Assembly (NCBI RefSeq): GCF_900142565.1
Contig: NZ_FRBH01000005.1
Coordinates: 62,001 to 126,000, forward strand
Direction: 5' to 3'
Length of the DNA: 64,000 bases
Origin: Chishuiella changwenlii
Lineage (GTDB): Bacteria; Bacteroidota; Bacteroidia; Flavobacteriales; Weeksellaceae
Below the pieces are notes generated by a model, which saw nothing but the letters and a program-made list of their open reading frames with translations, did not search any database and was not told the DNA's origin. The translations under genes were made by a program, and so were the position numbers. Positions 15,892-25,226 of this stretch are shown piece by piece (the stretch's first letter is position 1; the number at the start of each line of letters is the position of its first letter).

Positions 15892-17211
15892 CTATAAATT
15901 TGGATTATTTAGCTTTGCTTGTTGAGGAATCTCAATCGTATATCTTACATCATTTTTCTGTAAAGTATATTCTACGCCGCTAATTGTATGAATTATCTGT
16001 TTTTGATTTGCTCGTCTTAAATCAAACCAACGTTGTCCTTCCAAAGCAAATTCTCGGTTACGTTCTTCTAAAATAAACTCCATAAATTGAGTTGCATTCA
16101 TAGAAGTAACTTTTGTTTGCACATTTGCAAAACCTGTTGCTGTGTAACGGTTTTTCAAAACTTCATTTAACGTTGCTTTTGATTCTTCAAGGCGATTCGA
16201 TTTCAACAAAGCCTCTGCTTTTATAAAGTATAATTCACTTACTCTAAAAGATGTTCTAAACTCAGAATTACCTCCTTTAATTACTTTGTAATCTGCTCCA
16301 TTTTTCTCAAAATAAGTTTTGAAACGTAAATCATTTGTTTGATCGTAACTCGCTATTAATTCCTTAGATGCAGCTGTAGAATATCCTAAAGCGCTAATAA
16401 ATGTATTATCTAAAGACAAAATAGCTTCTGGTGATGTATAATGATTTGGAACAATTTTCTCTGTATTTAAATTAACCAAAGTCTTATTGATACTTAAAGC
16501 TGTCTCAGCATTTTTCAACGCATCTTCCCAATTTTGTTGGTATAAGCTAATACGAGATTTAAATGCTGCCAATGCTCCTTTAGAGAAACGGTATCTTACT
16601 TTATCTGCTTGCTGATCTAAATTCATTAAAGCAGAAGATTTTTCGATATCAGCATTAACTTGAGCATAAACCTCTGCAACGCTAGATGCTGGTAAAGTTT
16701 TCTCTAAGTCTAATGATAAATTAATTGGCACACCACGATCAGAGCCAGCAGTAGAAGCCTGATAAGGTTTACCGTATAAGTTTACCAAATCAAAATAAGC
16801 ATAAGCACGTAACGCATAGGCCTCTGCAAGAATTTGATCTTTTTCTGCTGAAGCTTCCATTGTTTGTTGCCCTTCATTTATAATTTGATTGGCATAGAAT
16901 ATAACAGAATAAAATGCTTCCCATTGAAATGGTGTTGTAGATTGATCCTGATTTGCATCTTTCCACATTACAATTTCTCTATAAGATAAAAAGTCTGTAG
17001 AATACTCATCTAAAATCAACTCATCTGTACGTAACGCAGTTAATGATTTATGTTGAGGATATTTAGAATATGCTGTTGTAATTACTTTACGATAATCGTC
17101 TACCGTTTTAGGAATAATTTTCCCTTCTGGTTCTATATCTAAATAACTATCACAACTAACCGCTGAAAAACTTGCAGCGAATACACTTAATAATATGATT
17201 ATTTTTTTCAT
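15892..17211 (-). CDS. SusD/RagB family outer-membrane nutrient-binding lipoprotein
   Basis: SusD-type proteins form a lid over the SusC channel and bind oligosaccharide or peptide ligands at the cell surface. The N-terminus MKKIIILLSVFAASFSAVSCDSYLDIEPEGKI is a lipoprotein signal with Cys20, followed by the typical SYLD.EP.G opening. AEAYALRAYAYFDLVNLYGKPY is the TPR-like SusD signature, and the C-terminus has FRVSELYFIKAEALL and FILEERNREFALEGQRWFDLRR. At 439 residues it is short for SusD but complete. It starts 13 bases after susC. Its linkage to a metalloprotease rather than glycosidases suggests a peptide ligand, as for RagB. Confidence 0.93.
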   Translation of the reverse strand: MKKIIILLSVFAASFSAVSCDSYLDIEPEGKIIPKTVDDYRKVITTAYSKYPQHKSLTALRTDELILDEYSTDFLSYREIVMWKDANQDQSTTPFQWEAFYSVIFYANQIINEGQQTMEASAEKDQILAEAYALRAYAYFDLVNLYGKPYQASTAGSDRGVPINLSLDLEKTLPASSVAEVYAQVNADIEKSSALMNLDQQADKVRYRFSKGALAAFKSRISLYQQNWEDALKNAETALSINKTLVNLNTEKIVPNHYTSPEAILSLDNTFISALGYSTAASKELIASYDQTNDLRFKTYFEKNGADYKVIKGGNSEFRTSFRVSELYFIKAEALLKSNRLEESKATLNEVLKNRYTATGFANVQTKVTSMNATQFMEFILEERNREFALEGQRWFDLRRANQKQIIHTISGVEYTLQKNDVRYTIEIPQQAKLNNPNL

Positions 17212-17224
17212 GTTTTTCTACTGT

Positions 17225-20200
17225 TTAAAAAGAGACATTTAATCCCATTGTTACTGACTTTGCGATTGGTTGCGCGTAAATATTTCCGTAAGTTTCTGGA
17301 TCAAAATATCCTTTATATCCATTACTAATTACAAATAAGTTACGTCCTTCTACACTTAATTTTAATCCTTTAATACCTATAGTATCTGTAAATTTAGATG
17401 GTAAATTATATCCTAAACGAATACTTGTAATACGTAAGTAACTTACTTCTTTTGCCCAAATATCTAATAAACTATAAGTATTTGCTCTGTTACCAGCAAA
17501 CCATTTGTTTACCATCCAAGAATCATCATCTCCCATTATTGGGCTAGTAATTCCTGGCATATTATTTCCTGCTTGTAAAATAGCTTGTGTATAATTACGT
17601 CCCGCATCTACTTCCATTCCTCTGTAAGGAGGAGTACTCATAATGGTTTGTTTGTAATTGAAAGCAGCAGAAATATTTAAATCAAAATTGTGAATTTTGA
17701 ATGTATTAATAATACCTCCAGTAAATTTAGGATCACGGTCACCAATGTAAGTAAACAAACTTCTCATTTCGGCGTTTGTTAAATTAGATTCAGCTTGTTC
17801 TCCTGGGAAAAAGTCTCCAAATAAATCATATAATTTAAAAAAGTCTTTTGCAGAAATCTTTTCGTTTCCTTTCCAGAACATAGGATTTCCTGCTTCATCA
17901 AATCCTGCTGTTTTAAGAGCAAAAACTGCATTTACAGGTAAACCTACACGAGATGGCAATGTGCTATTTTCGCTAACGTTTTCTTGTAAAACATTACTCT
18001 TATTGTGTGCAAAGTTAATTGTTGTAGACCATTTAAAGTTTTTGTTATTGATATTACGTGTTGTTAAAGCAATCTCAAAACCTTTGTTTGTAATCTCTCC
18101 CCAGTTAACCATTGTATAACCAAAACCTGTTTCTAATGGAGTTTCTCTCATACTAATCATATCAGTTCCTTTACGGTTGTAAACATCAACTGTAAGGTTA
18201 ATACGATTGCGGAATAAACCTAAATCCATTCCAAAGTTAACATTCGTTGTTTTCTCCCAACGTAATTTATCATTTGGCGGATTTACCACACCAATTGTTG
18301 TTTCTTGATTACCTGGTAAAATTGTTACATTTTCGTATTGACCAATAAAGAATGGTGAAGTATTACGATCTATATTTCCTTGTAATCCGTAAGAAGCTCT
18401 TAATCTTAATTCAGAAATAAAGTCAAGATTTTCCATGAAAGATTCTTTCGAAACTAACCAAGAAGCAGAAGCTGCCCAAATTGGTAAGTATTTATACTTT
18501 TTGTTAACCCCAAATAGATTCGTACCATCATAACGAACACTTCCAAAAACTGTATATTTTTTATCTAAAGTATAAGCAGCTGTTGCATACATAGAAGCAT
18601 AAGCATTAATTACTGCAGGTGTTTCATCGTAAGTTCTATAACGTGGATCATCAGCAGAACTAGAATTTGGGAACATGATTGGTGTAGACTTTCTTGTAAT
18701 AGGATTGTAACCAAATGCTCTTGATAATGTTGTTTGATCCTGTGTTCTTCTTAACTCAGTACCAGCCATTACATCAATCTCATGACGATTATTAATTGTC
18801 GTACTATAAGTTGCTTGTAATTTCCAGTTGTATTGGAAATACTCGTTAAACCAATTTTGCTTTACAGCTCCATCTGGTAAAAAGTATTTATATCCTGATT
18901 GATAATAACGTGTTCCTTGTCTTAATTTACGTGTAAAATATGTTTCTTGTCCAGCGAATTTTTCTGTCTTATTGTTATCATATTGTACTCCTAATTGTGA
19001 ACTAACTTTTAATCCTTTTGCTATTTTATACTCAAGATCTAAAATTCCTTTTAAAGCTCTATTCTTTAATGTGTAACGAGAGTTATTTCTTTCTTCTATA
19101 AAATTAAAAGGAATAAAAACATCTTCGAAACCATCTATATCTTGATCGTATCTATAACTTCCATCTGCATTAAACGGAGAAAGATATGGGTTTGCATTAC
19201 GAGAATAATTAACTGGATTAATCGATGCATCAGCATCCGTTAAAAATGAATTACGATCACTTGATGTTGCAAAAATTGAAATTCCAGCAGTTAATCTATC
19301 ACTAATATTAAAGTTATTTTTTAATGTTAAGTTGTAACGCTCAAAACCAGTTCCGATTGTTGAACCTTGCTCATCGTAATAACCTAATGAGAAGTAGTAA
19401 TCTGATAAATCATTACCACCAGAAACACTCAAACCATATTGTTGATTGATTGCATTTTGATACAATAACTTCCCCCAATCTGTTGTATTATTTCTTAAGC
19501 CATTTATCTGATTTTGAGTAGCTAAACTAATCGCATTAAAACCTCCACTTCTAAACAAATCTAATTGATTGTTTTGTTGTAACAAACGCATAACTTCCCC
19601 TTTTCCTGTACGGTAAGTTAAATCGTCTCTTCCTGCTAACATCAATTCTAAATCTACTTTTTCAGAAGCATTTAAAAGGTTTAATTTTCCAAAATCTGGA
19701 CGAGCATTTACAAATGTATTAGCAGAAAAGTTAACTTGCATTCTTCCTTTCTTACCTCTTTTTGTTGTAATAGAAATTACACCATTTGCAGCTCTTGCTC
19801 CATAAATTGCTGTTGCAGCGGCATCTTTTAATATTGTGATTTCTTCAATATCGTTTGGATTTAATCCTGCAATTGAGAAATTTTGTAATTGATCGATATT
19901 ATCTTTATCACTAAAATTAGGCACGTCGCTCCCTTCTAATGGTAAACCATCAATTACCCATAATGGATCTTGTGGACCTGAAAGAGAAGCAGTACCACGA
20001 ATTCTAATTTTTGTAGCTCCTCCAGGAGAACCTGTTTCCGGCGTTACAGCAACCCCAGCAATTTGACCCGCTAATAATTGATCTACACTGGCAACACCAG
20101 CTTGTTGTATATCATCCATCTTTACAGATGCAATAGCTGAAGTTAATTTTCTTTTCTCTATTTTTTGATATCCGGTTACAACAACTTCTTTTAAAGCATT

Positions 20201-20563
20201 ATCTGCTTCTTTTAAAACTTCTTCTGTAGGTTTTAAACTAATTGTATAATTTCCATTACTAGAAGAAAGCTGAATTAAACGAGATTCATACCCTAAATAA
20301 CTAATTAGAACTGCCTCTGTATTTGCAGGAACTTCTAATGAGAAATTTCCATTTTCATCTGTTACAGTACCTACTGTAACACTCTCTATAATCCCTTTCT
20401 GATCTGTTTTTGTTGAAATTGATTGTGCTTCAACTTTTACCGAAGCTCCAGCTATTCCTACCAACGTCTCATCATCCGTAACCATTCCCGTAATTACCTT
20501 CTTCTCTTGTGCAAATGCTAAACTTGCCGCCAAAAGAGGTAAAAATAGTAGCGTTTTTTTCAT
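17225..20563 (-). CDS. SusC/RagA family TonB-dependent outer-membrane transporter
   Basis: After a signal peptide (residues 1-18, ending LAFA/QE) comes a carboxypeptidase-regulatory-like domain (about 20-112, VITGMVTDDET..., FSLEVPANTEAVLISYLGYE), a TonB-box-like segment ALKEVVVTGYQ, the plug (about 135-270) with the SusC signature IRGTASLSGPQDPLWVIDGLPL, and a long beta-barrel ending in VTMGLNVSF. The regulatory-like domain carries an insertion of about 20 residues (QSISTKTDQKGI...). It partners the SusD protein encoded 13 bases downstream. The metalloprotease gene ends seven bases upstream, so the three are almost certainly one transcript. Confidence 0.95.
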   Translation of the reverse strand: MKKTLLFLPLLAASLAFAQEKKVITGMVTDDETLVGIAGASVKVEAQSISTKTDQKGIIESVTVGTVTDENGNFSLEVPANTEAVLISYLGYESRLIQLSSSNGNYTISLKPTEEVLKEADNALKEVVVTGYQKIEKRKLTSAIASVKMDDIQQAGVASVDQLLAGQIAGVAVTPETGSPGGATKIRIRGTASLSGPQDPLWVIDGLPLEGSDVPNFSDKDNIDQLQNFSIAGLNPNDIEEITILKDAAATAIYGARAANGVISITTKRGKKGRMQVNFSANTFVNARPDFGKLNLLNASEKVDLELMLAGRDDLTYRTGKGEVMRLLQQNNQLDLFRSGGFNAISLATQNQINGLRNNTTDWGKLLYQNAINQQYGLSVSGGNDLSDYYFSLGYYDEQGSTIGTGFERYNLTLKNNFNISDRLTAGISIFATSSDRNSFLTDADASINPVNYSRNANPYLSPFNADGSYRYDQDIDGFEDVFIPFNFIEERNNSRYTLKNRALKGILDLEYKIAKGLKVSSQLGVQYDNNKTEKFAGQETYFTRKLRQGTRYYQSGYKYFLPDGAVKQNWFNEYFQYNWKLQATYSTTINNRHEIDVMAGTELRRTQDQTTLSRAFGYNPITRKSTPIMFPNSSSADDPRYRTYDETPAVINAYASMYATAAYTLDKKYTVFGSVRYDGTNLFGVNKKYKYLPIWAASASWLVSKESFMENLDFISELRLRASYGLQGNIDRNTSPFFIGQYENVTILPGNQETTIGVVNPPNDKLRWEKTTNVNFGMDLGLFRNRINLTVDVYNRKGTDMISMRETPLETGFGYTMVNWGEITNKGFEIALTTRNINNKNFKWSTTINFAHNKSNVLQENVSENSTLPSRVGLPVNAVFALKTAGFDEAGNPMFWKGNEKISAKDFFKLYDLFGDFFPGEQAESNLTNAEMRSLFTYIGDRDPKFTGGIINTFKIHNFDLNISAAFNYKQTIMSTPPYRGMEVDAGRNYTQAILQAGNNMPGITSPIMGDDDSWMVNKWFAGNRANTYSLLDIWAKEVSYLRITSIRLGYNLPSKFTDTIGIKGLKLSVEGRNLFVISNGYKGYFDPETYGNIYAQPIAKSVTMGLNVSF

Positions 20564-20570
20564 ATTAATT

Positions 20571-23147
20571 TTACTTTAAAGCCTCGTTAATTCGTATTAT
20601 TAAATCTGTGTAATGAGCTTGTGTAGCATCATTCCCTTTATTTTTCTTTTTGTTTAAAAGATGTAAGACTTTTTGTAGCTCCGCTCTTTTATATGTAGTT
20701 ACTTCCGAAACTCTTTTCATTGATGAATAATTGATATTTCGAGCCGATTTATCATCATCTAAATAGTTACAGATGGTTGGTATTTGTAAATTTTGGTTAA
20801 TTTGAAATCCTGTTACAGTTGTTTTCTCAAATAATTTATTAGAAGAAACAATTAATGCATCAACATAATTTTTTTGTGTCATTCGCTCTAACATTGTTAA
20901 GTTTGATTTTTTCTCAAAAACCTCATTTCTAACTTGATTAAAAAGCGCTTCAACTGTATAAACTTCTTCTTTTGAGTTTGATTGCTCGTGATTTAGTTCA
21001 TTTTCTAATAAACGAAGCAATCTATCATCAGAAAATAATGAGTAGATAATGTTATATTGCATTTCTCTCGCTAATGTATATGGAGTTTGCTCGTAAGGAC
21101 CCATTGGTGAGTTCTTAATTGCATACGTTTTCTCTATAACATCGTTAAAGAATAACCATTTCGGAATATTAATTACATTTCTATTCAAGTAATCAACTGC
21201 TTTTCTTTGCATTTTTACGTCAACTGCTTGATAAGCTTTTTTATTGTCTCCAAAAACTGGATTCTCTAAATATACTCCTCCTACATTTGCTAAAACATGA
21301 CCAGAATACATATCCCATTGACCGATAGTACCGTAATATAATCTACCAGCATCTATGTATGATTTTCCTTTTTCGTATGACCATTTTGTTATGTTATCCG
21401 AAACTCTTTTCAAGTTCTTTAAACCATATTCGCTTGCTAAAACAGCATCATCTCCTAAATCTTCTGATTGAGATCTTGGATCAACAACATCCATAGAACT
21501 TTGTTGTTCACCATAGAAATACATCGGATCATTTTGATGAATATCAATCATCGTTTTTAATGCTTGTTTTTCTATTTCTGAATTTTGGTACCAACGGTAA
21601 CCCCATTCTATAGCATATTTATCGTAAATACCGATTTTTGGTGTAATAGCAGTTACATTATCTTCTGGCTGCGCTACGTAATTGTAACGTGCATAATCCA
21701 TAATAGATGGTGCTGTTCCTCCCATTTTATCTGTAAATTCTTTAGAACGTAAAGATTCTACTGGATAAGCAAAAGAAGATCCCATATTGTGTTTTAAACC
21801 AAATGTATGTCCAACTTCATGAGAAGAAACAAAACGAATCGCCTCTCCCATGTGTTCGTCGCTAAATTTATTACCACGAGCTTTTGGGTCAATTGGTCCT
21901 GTTTGTATACGCATCCATTCGTGTAATGAAGTCATTACATTATGCCACCAAATAATATCAGACTCTATAATCTCTCCACTTCTTGGATCTACAACAGATG
22001 GTCCCATTGCATTCGATTTTGGTGAAGCTGCATATGTTATAACAGAATAACGTACATCATCAATATCAAAATCTTTATCGTTAGGATCTGATTCTTTTGC
22101 AATAATTGCATTCTTAAAACCTGCTTGTTCAAAAGCAACTTGCCAATCATATACACCTTCTATAATTTTCTGACGCCATTGTTTTGGTGTCGAAGGATCA
22201 ATATAATAAATAATTGGTTTCTTAGGTTCTACTAATTCTCCTTTTAAATATTTTTCACGGTCTGCATCTTTTGGTTCCATACGCCAACGTGTAATAAAAC
22301 GTTGATCGTCCATTTTATGTTGGTTATCATTAAAAAACCAATGTTTTTCTGTAAAGTATCCAATACGGTTATCAGAAAAACGAGGTTGCATTGGAACTTC
22401 TGGTAACAATACTAAGTTACTTGTAACTCCTAATGTAATTGGCAAATCAGATCCTCCTTCGTTAACTGAAGTAGATAATTGAGATTTTACTACAATATTC
22501 TCTGGAAAAGTCTTCACCTGCTCTACATAAGAAAGGTTAGATTTTACAGAACCTCCTAAACCAGTATTAGATAAAACATCGTTGAAACTTTTTTGATTTC
22601 CATCGAATATTTTATTCACTTTAATAGCAACACGTGTTGAATCATTATTCTGTGCCTCAATATCAAAAACCTCTATAATAGATTCAGAAAAATTATCTTT
22701 TACAGATGCTGTAATTGCATCGTTTTTAGGAGATGAAGCAATTGGATTAATTGTTTTTACCCAAATCTTTTTTGCTTTAGCATCTTTATAAAAACTTATT
22801 ACTTTGTTTTCATAATTCATCCCTTTGTTTAGTCCAGCTTCATTTACTTGCATTGGGACTTGAGATAATTTATTCACCACTAAAAATTGGCGACCAAAAA
22901 GGCTATCAGGAATTTCAAAATAAATATCTGTTTTTACTTCTATTATATTAAAAAGTCCTTTTTTATATGTTCCTTTCTTTACTAACTCATCTATACTTTT
23001 AGCTTTTTTAGCTATTGAGTCAGTTTTCTCAGTTTTTTCTTTATCTTTTTTCTTTGTGTCAACTTTTTGTCCGTACAATATTGTAGAAGAAAAAGCTAAA
23101 CCGAAAAGAAGTGCATAAGGATATTTTCTATCTGGCATTAAATTCAT
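20571..23147 (-). CDS. Secreted zinc metalloprotease, metzincin-like (DUF5117/DUF4953 type)
   Basis: A signal sequence (about residues 1-27, ending ILYG/QK) is followed by a charged linker and a beta-rich N-terminal domain (about 60-310). The catalytic domain carries HEVGHTFGLKH (H443, E444, H447, H453), a full HExxHxxGxxH metzincin site, with a Met-turn at SIMDY (M483) 30 residues later. The helical C-terminal third has no known motif. This architecture is common next to SusC/SusD pairs in Bacteroidota and is annotated only by DUF domains. It probably cuts proteins in the periplasm or at the outer membrane so that SusCD can import fragments. An internal ATG three codons in is also a possible start. 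A LytTR-type operator lies upstream. Confidence 0.92.
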   Translation of the reverse strand: MNLMPDRKYPYALLFGLAFSSTILYGQKVDTKKKDKEKTEKTDSIAKKAKSIDELVKKGTYKKGLFNIIEVKTDIYFEIPDSLFGRQFLVVNKLSQVPMQVNEAGLNKGMNYENKVISFYKDAKAKKIWVKTINPIASSPKNDAITASVKDNFSESIIEVFDIEAQNNDSTRVAIKVNKIFDGNQKSFNDVLSNTGLGGSVKSNLSYVEQVKTFPENIVVKSQLSTSVNEGGSDLPITLGVTSNLVLLPEVPMQPRFSDNRIGYFTEKHWFFNDNQHKMDDQRFITRWRMEPKDADREKYLKGELVEPKKPIIYYIDPSTPKQWRQKIIEGVYDWQVAFEQAGFKNAIIAKESDPNDKDFDIDDVRYSVITYAASPKSNAMGPSVVDPRSGEIIESDIIWWHNVMTSLHEWMRIQTGPIDPKARGNKFSDEHMGEAIRFVSSHEVGHTFGLKHNMGSSFAYPVESLRSKEFTDKMGGTAPSIMDYARYNYVAQPEDNVTAITPKIGIYDKYAIEWGYRWYQNSEIEKQALKTMIDIHQNDPMYFYGEQQSSMDVVDPRSQSEDLGDDAVLASEYGLKNLKRVSDNITKWSYEKGKSYIDAGRLYYGTIGQWDMYSGHVLANVGGVYLENPVFGDNKKAYQAVDVKMQRKAVDYLNRNVINIPKWLFFNDVIEKTYAIKNSPMGPYEQTPYTLAREMQYNIIYSLFSDDRLLRLLENELNHEQSNSKEEVYTVEALFNQVRNEVFEKKSNLTMLERMTQKNYVDALIVSSNKLFEKTTVTGFQINQNLQIPTICNYLDDDKSARNINYSSMKRVSEVTTYKRAELQKVLHLLNKKKNKGNDATQAHYTDLIIRINEALK

Positions 23148-23169
23148 TCGACTGTTTACTTTTACGTCT

Positions 23170-23177
23170 TAAACTTA
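23170..23177 (-). promoter_or_regulatory. Candidate -7 box of the metalloprotease-susC-susD operon
   Basis: The minus strand reads TAAGTTTA (one mismatch to TAnnTTTG), about 22 bases before the ATG at 23147. No -33 TTG exists at the expected distance, which fits a promoter that needs an activator bound upstream. Confidence 0.4.
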
Positions 23178-23210
23178 TATCAAAAAGAAATTTTCAGGAA
23201 ATTTTACAGA

Positions 23211-23241
23211 GTGAGTGGTTGTTTTTTGAGAGTGAATGGTT
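23211..23241 (-). promoter_or_regulatory. Predicted LytTR regulator operator (two direct repeats, 21-bp spacing)
   Basis: The plus strand carries GTGAGTGGTT (23211-23220) and GTGAATGGTT (23232-23241), a direct repeat with nine of ten bases equal, starting exactly 21 bp apart. On the coding strand this is ACCATTCA-N13-ACCACTCA. It matches the published E. coli YehT/BtsR motif ACC(G/A)CT(C/T)A-N13-ACC(G/A)CT(C/T)A with one mismatch in total. It lies about 45-75 bp upstream of the predicted transcription start of the metalloprotease operon, a normal activator position. Binding by the regulator at 15065-15829 is inferred. Confidence 0.65.
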
Positions 23242-23245
23242 ATTT

Positions 23246-24817
23246 TTAGTTAATTAATGTTAATTTACAGATAAATATTCCGTCTTTCACTTTTATTCGT
23301 AATGTGTTGGTTTTATAAAAAGCATACATTTTTTCTAAATATTCTAATCCAAAATGCATATTATCTGTTGTATTATTAATTGGTTGGTAAGTATTGCTTA
23401 CAACAATGTTATTCTTTTTTAATTCTATCGTAATAGAAAGAGGAGAATCTATTGTCGCTATATTATGTTTTATTGCATTTTCTACAACCAATTGTAACGC
23501 TAAATATGGAATAGATTTTTTAAGACTTTTTTCATCTTTAATAATAAGATTAAAAACTAGCTCTTCCTGAAATCTACTTTTTTGCAGTTCCATATACTGT
23601 TGTATAAATTCTAATTCTTTTTTTACCGTAACAATATTTTCTTTTGGAGGAACAATTAAATAACGATAAATCTTAGACAAATTCATTGTAAAGCGCTGTG
23701 CTTGCTTCTGATTTAGTCCAATTGTCATGTAAAGTGTATTTAACGAATTAAATAGAAAATGCGGATTAATCTGATTTTTTAATTGCTTTAACTGATTAAG
23801 TGCATTTTCCTTTACAATCATTTCGTTTTCTATCAGTAATTTATTTTTTTCATTCGATACAACTTCTTTTTCTCTAAAAGCTTTTCTTGTTAATAAATTA
23901 AAAAGAAGAAAAATAACACTAATTAAAAAAATGGTCGCAATGAAAATTGTTGCAACATATAATTTCGTAGGCTGAACACTTTCTTCAATGTAAAAATTAA
24001 GGTAACCAACGGCTACATAACCATCAAAACCATCAACTTTTAATGGTTTTATAAATCGTGTAATTTCTGTCTCTGTTAAATATTCGGAAATTGCTTTTTG
24101 TTCTGTGTACTTTAATTGTGTTTTACTTGATAACGTATCTTGAGGGGTAATCGTTGTAAAATCAAAAATGTTTTTACCAATAAACTTTTCATCTGGATGT
24201 GTGATACAATATCCTTCTTTATCAAAAACAAAAACATAATTAAAAGAGTTTTTATTGATATTAATAAAATAATCATGTAAATCTATCAGATTAATTGTCG
24301 AACCATAATAGAAATAAGATTGATTATATGGTACCGAATCGTAATTCACCCAATACATAGAATCTTTATCATGAATAATTAAACTATTTTTTTGTTGTTT
24401 TAATTTTTCTGAAATTAATTCTGCTTTATCATTAAATGGTTTTCCTATAGAAGTATAATTAAACTCATTTTTATTATTAGAATTCTTATTAGAATAGTAC
24501 CAATTATATAGTCTTAAATTACGATGGTTATTTAACTCATTTAAAACATTAAAATGATCTTTGTAACTATTAACATTGCTTTTATCTACTACATTTTTTA
24601 ATACGTTTTGATAATTTGCAATATTATTAAATTCAAATTCTATTGCATCGTATTTATTTAAAAAGCTTCTACGAGCAAATTGCTCATTATTTTTTAAAGT
24701 CTCTTTTGTAAGCAGAAAACTTAAAACAATAAGTGCAGTTAGCGTAATTAAACTTACTAATAATGCAGTTAAATAAATGGCTTTTCTTGATAAACTATAT
24801 CGTAAATGAAGTAGCAA
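23246..24817 (-). CDS. LytS-type sensor histidine kinase with extracytoplasmic sensor domain
   Basis: The N-terminus has TM1 (about 15-37), a periplasmic sensor region of some 250 residues resembling a Cache domain (YVFVFDKEGYCITHPDEKFIGKN is typical), TM2 (about 287-308), a coiled-coil linker and the His_kinase domain of the LytS/YehU family. The phospho-acceptor is H353 in INPHFLFNSLNT, and the ATPase N-box is LVVENAIKHNI. The kinase has no fused receiver, so it should signal to the LytTR regulator at 15065-15829. The start is TTG at 24817; a perfect -7 box at 24831-24838 supports it. A 7-bp tandem repeat array lies just upstream of the promoter. Confidence 0.92.
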   Translation of the reverse strand: MLLHLRYSLSRKAIYLTALLVSLITLTALIVLSFLLTKETLKNNEQFARRSFLNKYDAIEFEFNNIANYQNVLKNVVDKSNVNSYKDHFNVLNELNNHRNLRLYNWYYSNKNSNNKNEFNYTSIGKPFNDKAELISEKLKQQKNSLIIHDKDSMYWVNYDSVPYNQSYFYYGSTINLIDLHDYFININKNSFNYVFVFDKEGYCITHPDEKFIGKNIFDFTTITPQDTLSSKTQLKYTEQKAISEYLTETEITRFIKPLKVDGFDGYVAVGYLNFYIEESVQPTKLYVATIFIATIFLISVIFLLFNLLTRKAFREKEVVSNEKNKLLIENEMIVKENALNQLKQLKNQINPHFLFNSLNTLYMTIGLNQKQAQRFTMNLSKIYRYLIVPPKENIVTVKKELEFIQQYMELQKSRFQEELVFNLIIKDEKSLKKSIPYLALQLVVENAIKHNIATIDSPLSITIELKKNNIVVSNTYQPINNTTDNMHFGLEYLEKMYAFYKTNTLRIKVKDGIFICKLTLIN

Positions 24818-24830
24818 ATGATTTTTTTTG

Positions 24831-24838
24831 CAAATATA
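24831..24838 (-). promoter_or_regulatory. -7 box of the histidine kinase gene
   Basis: The minus strand reads TATATTTG, a perfect TAnnTTTG, ending 13 bases before the TTG start at 24817. The heptanucleotide array begins about 55 bp further upstream. Confidence 0.5.
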
Positions 24839-24892
24839 AGAGAAGTGGTTATGTTTTTAAGCGATTAAGTTGTTAAGTTTTAAATTGACGGA

Positions 24893-24990
24893 TTAGAAGT
24901 TAGAAGTTAGAAGTTAGAAGTTAGAAGTTAGAAGTTAGAAGTTAGAAGTTAGAAGTTAGAAGTTAGAAGTTAGAAGTTAGAAGTTAGAAA
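24893..24990. repeat. Heptanucleotide tandem repeat (TTAGAAG)13 plus one variant unit
   Basis: Thirteen uninterrupted perfect copies of TTAGAAG run from 24893 to 24983, and a fourteenth copy ends in A (TTAGAAA). The array is in the gene-free region directly upstream of the histidine kinase promoter. Such pure short arrays change length by replication slippage. Confidence 0.95.
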
Positions 24991-24996
24991 GGTAAT

Positions 24997-25226
24997 TTTT
25001 TTCTGTCAGTTCGAGTGGTTTTTCGAAATGGAATGAAGAAAAATTGTATCGAGAACTTTGACTAGAAAATCTATTAATCCTTACTTATTTCTCGATACAA
25101 AATTCTAAACGAATTTCACTCGAAATGACGGATTAGAAACAATCAAAAAGCTATTTTCTGTCAGTTCGAGTGGTTTTTCGAAATGGAATAAAGAAAAATT
25201 GTATCGAGAACTTAGACTAGAAAATA
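24997..25226. repeat. Dispersed repeat: two direct copies flanking an inverted arm
   Basis: Copy A (24997-25070) and copy B (25154-25226) share nearly all of about 70 bases, starting TTTCTGTCAGTTCGAGTGG and ending ACTAGAAAAT. Between them, 25089-25130 holds an inverted version of the inner part (CTCGATACAAAATTC, then CACTCGAAATGACG). A further diverged copy of the inverted arm lies at 46357-46410. No open frame is present, so it is a small non-coding dispersed element. Confidence 0.85.

Noticed and set aside
24839-24892. Possible LytTR half-site (AACCACTTC on the minus strand) upstream of the kinase
   Set aside because: Only one half-site is visible; the best second match (ACAACTTA) is offset by 24 bp, not 21, and is weak, so autoregulation is not claimed.
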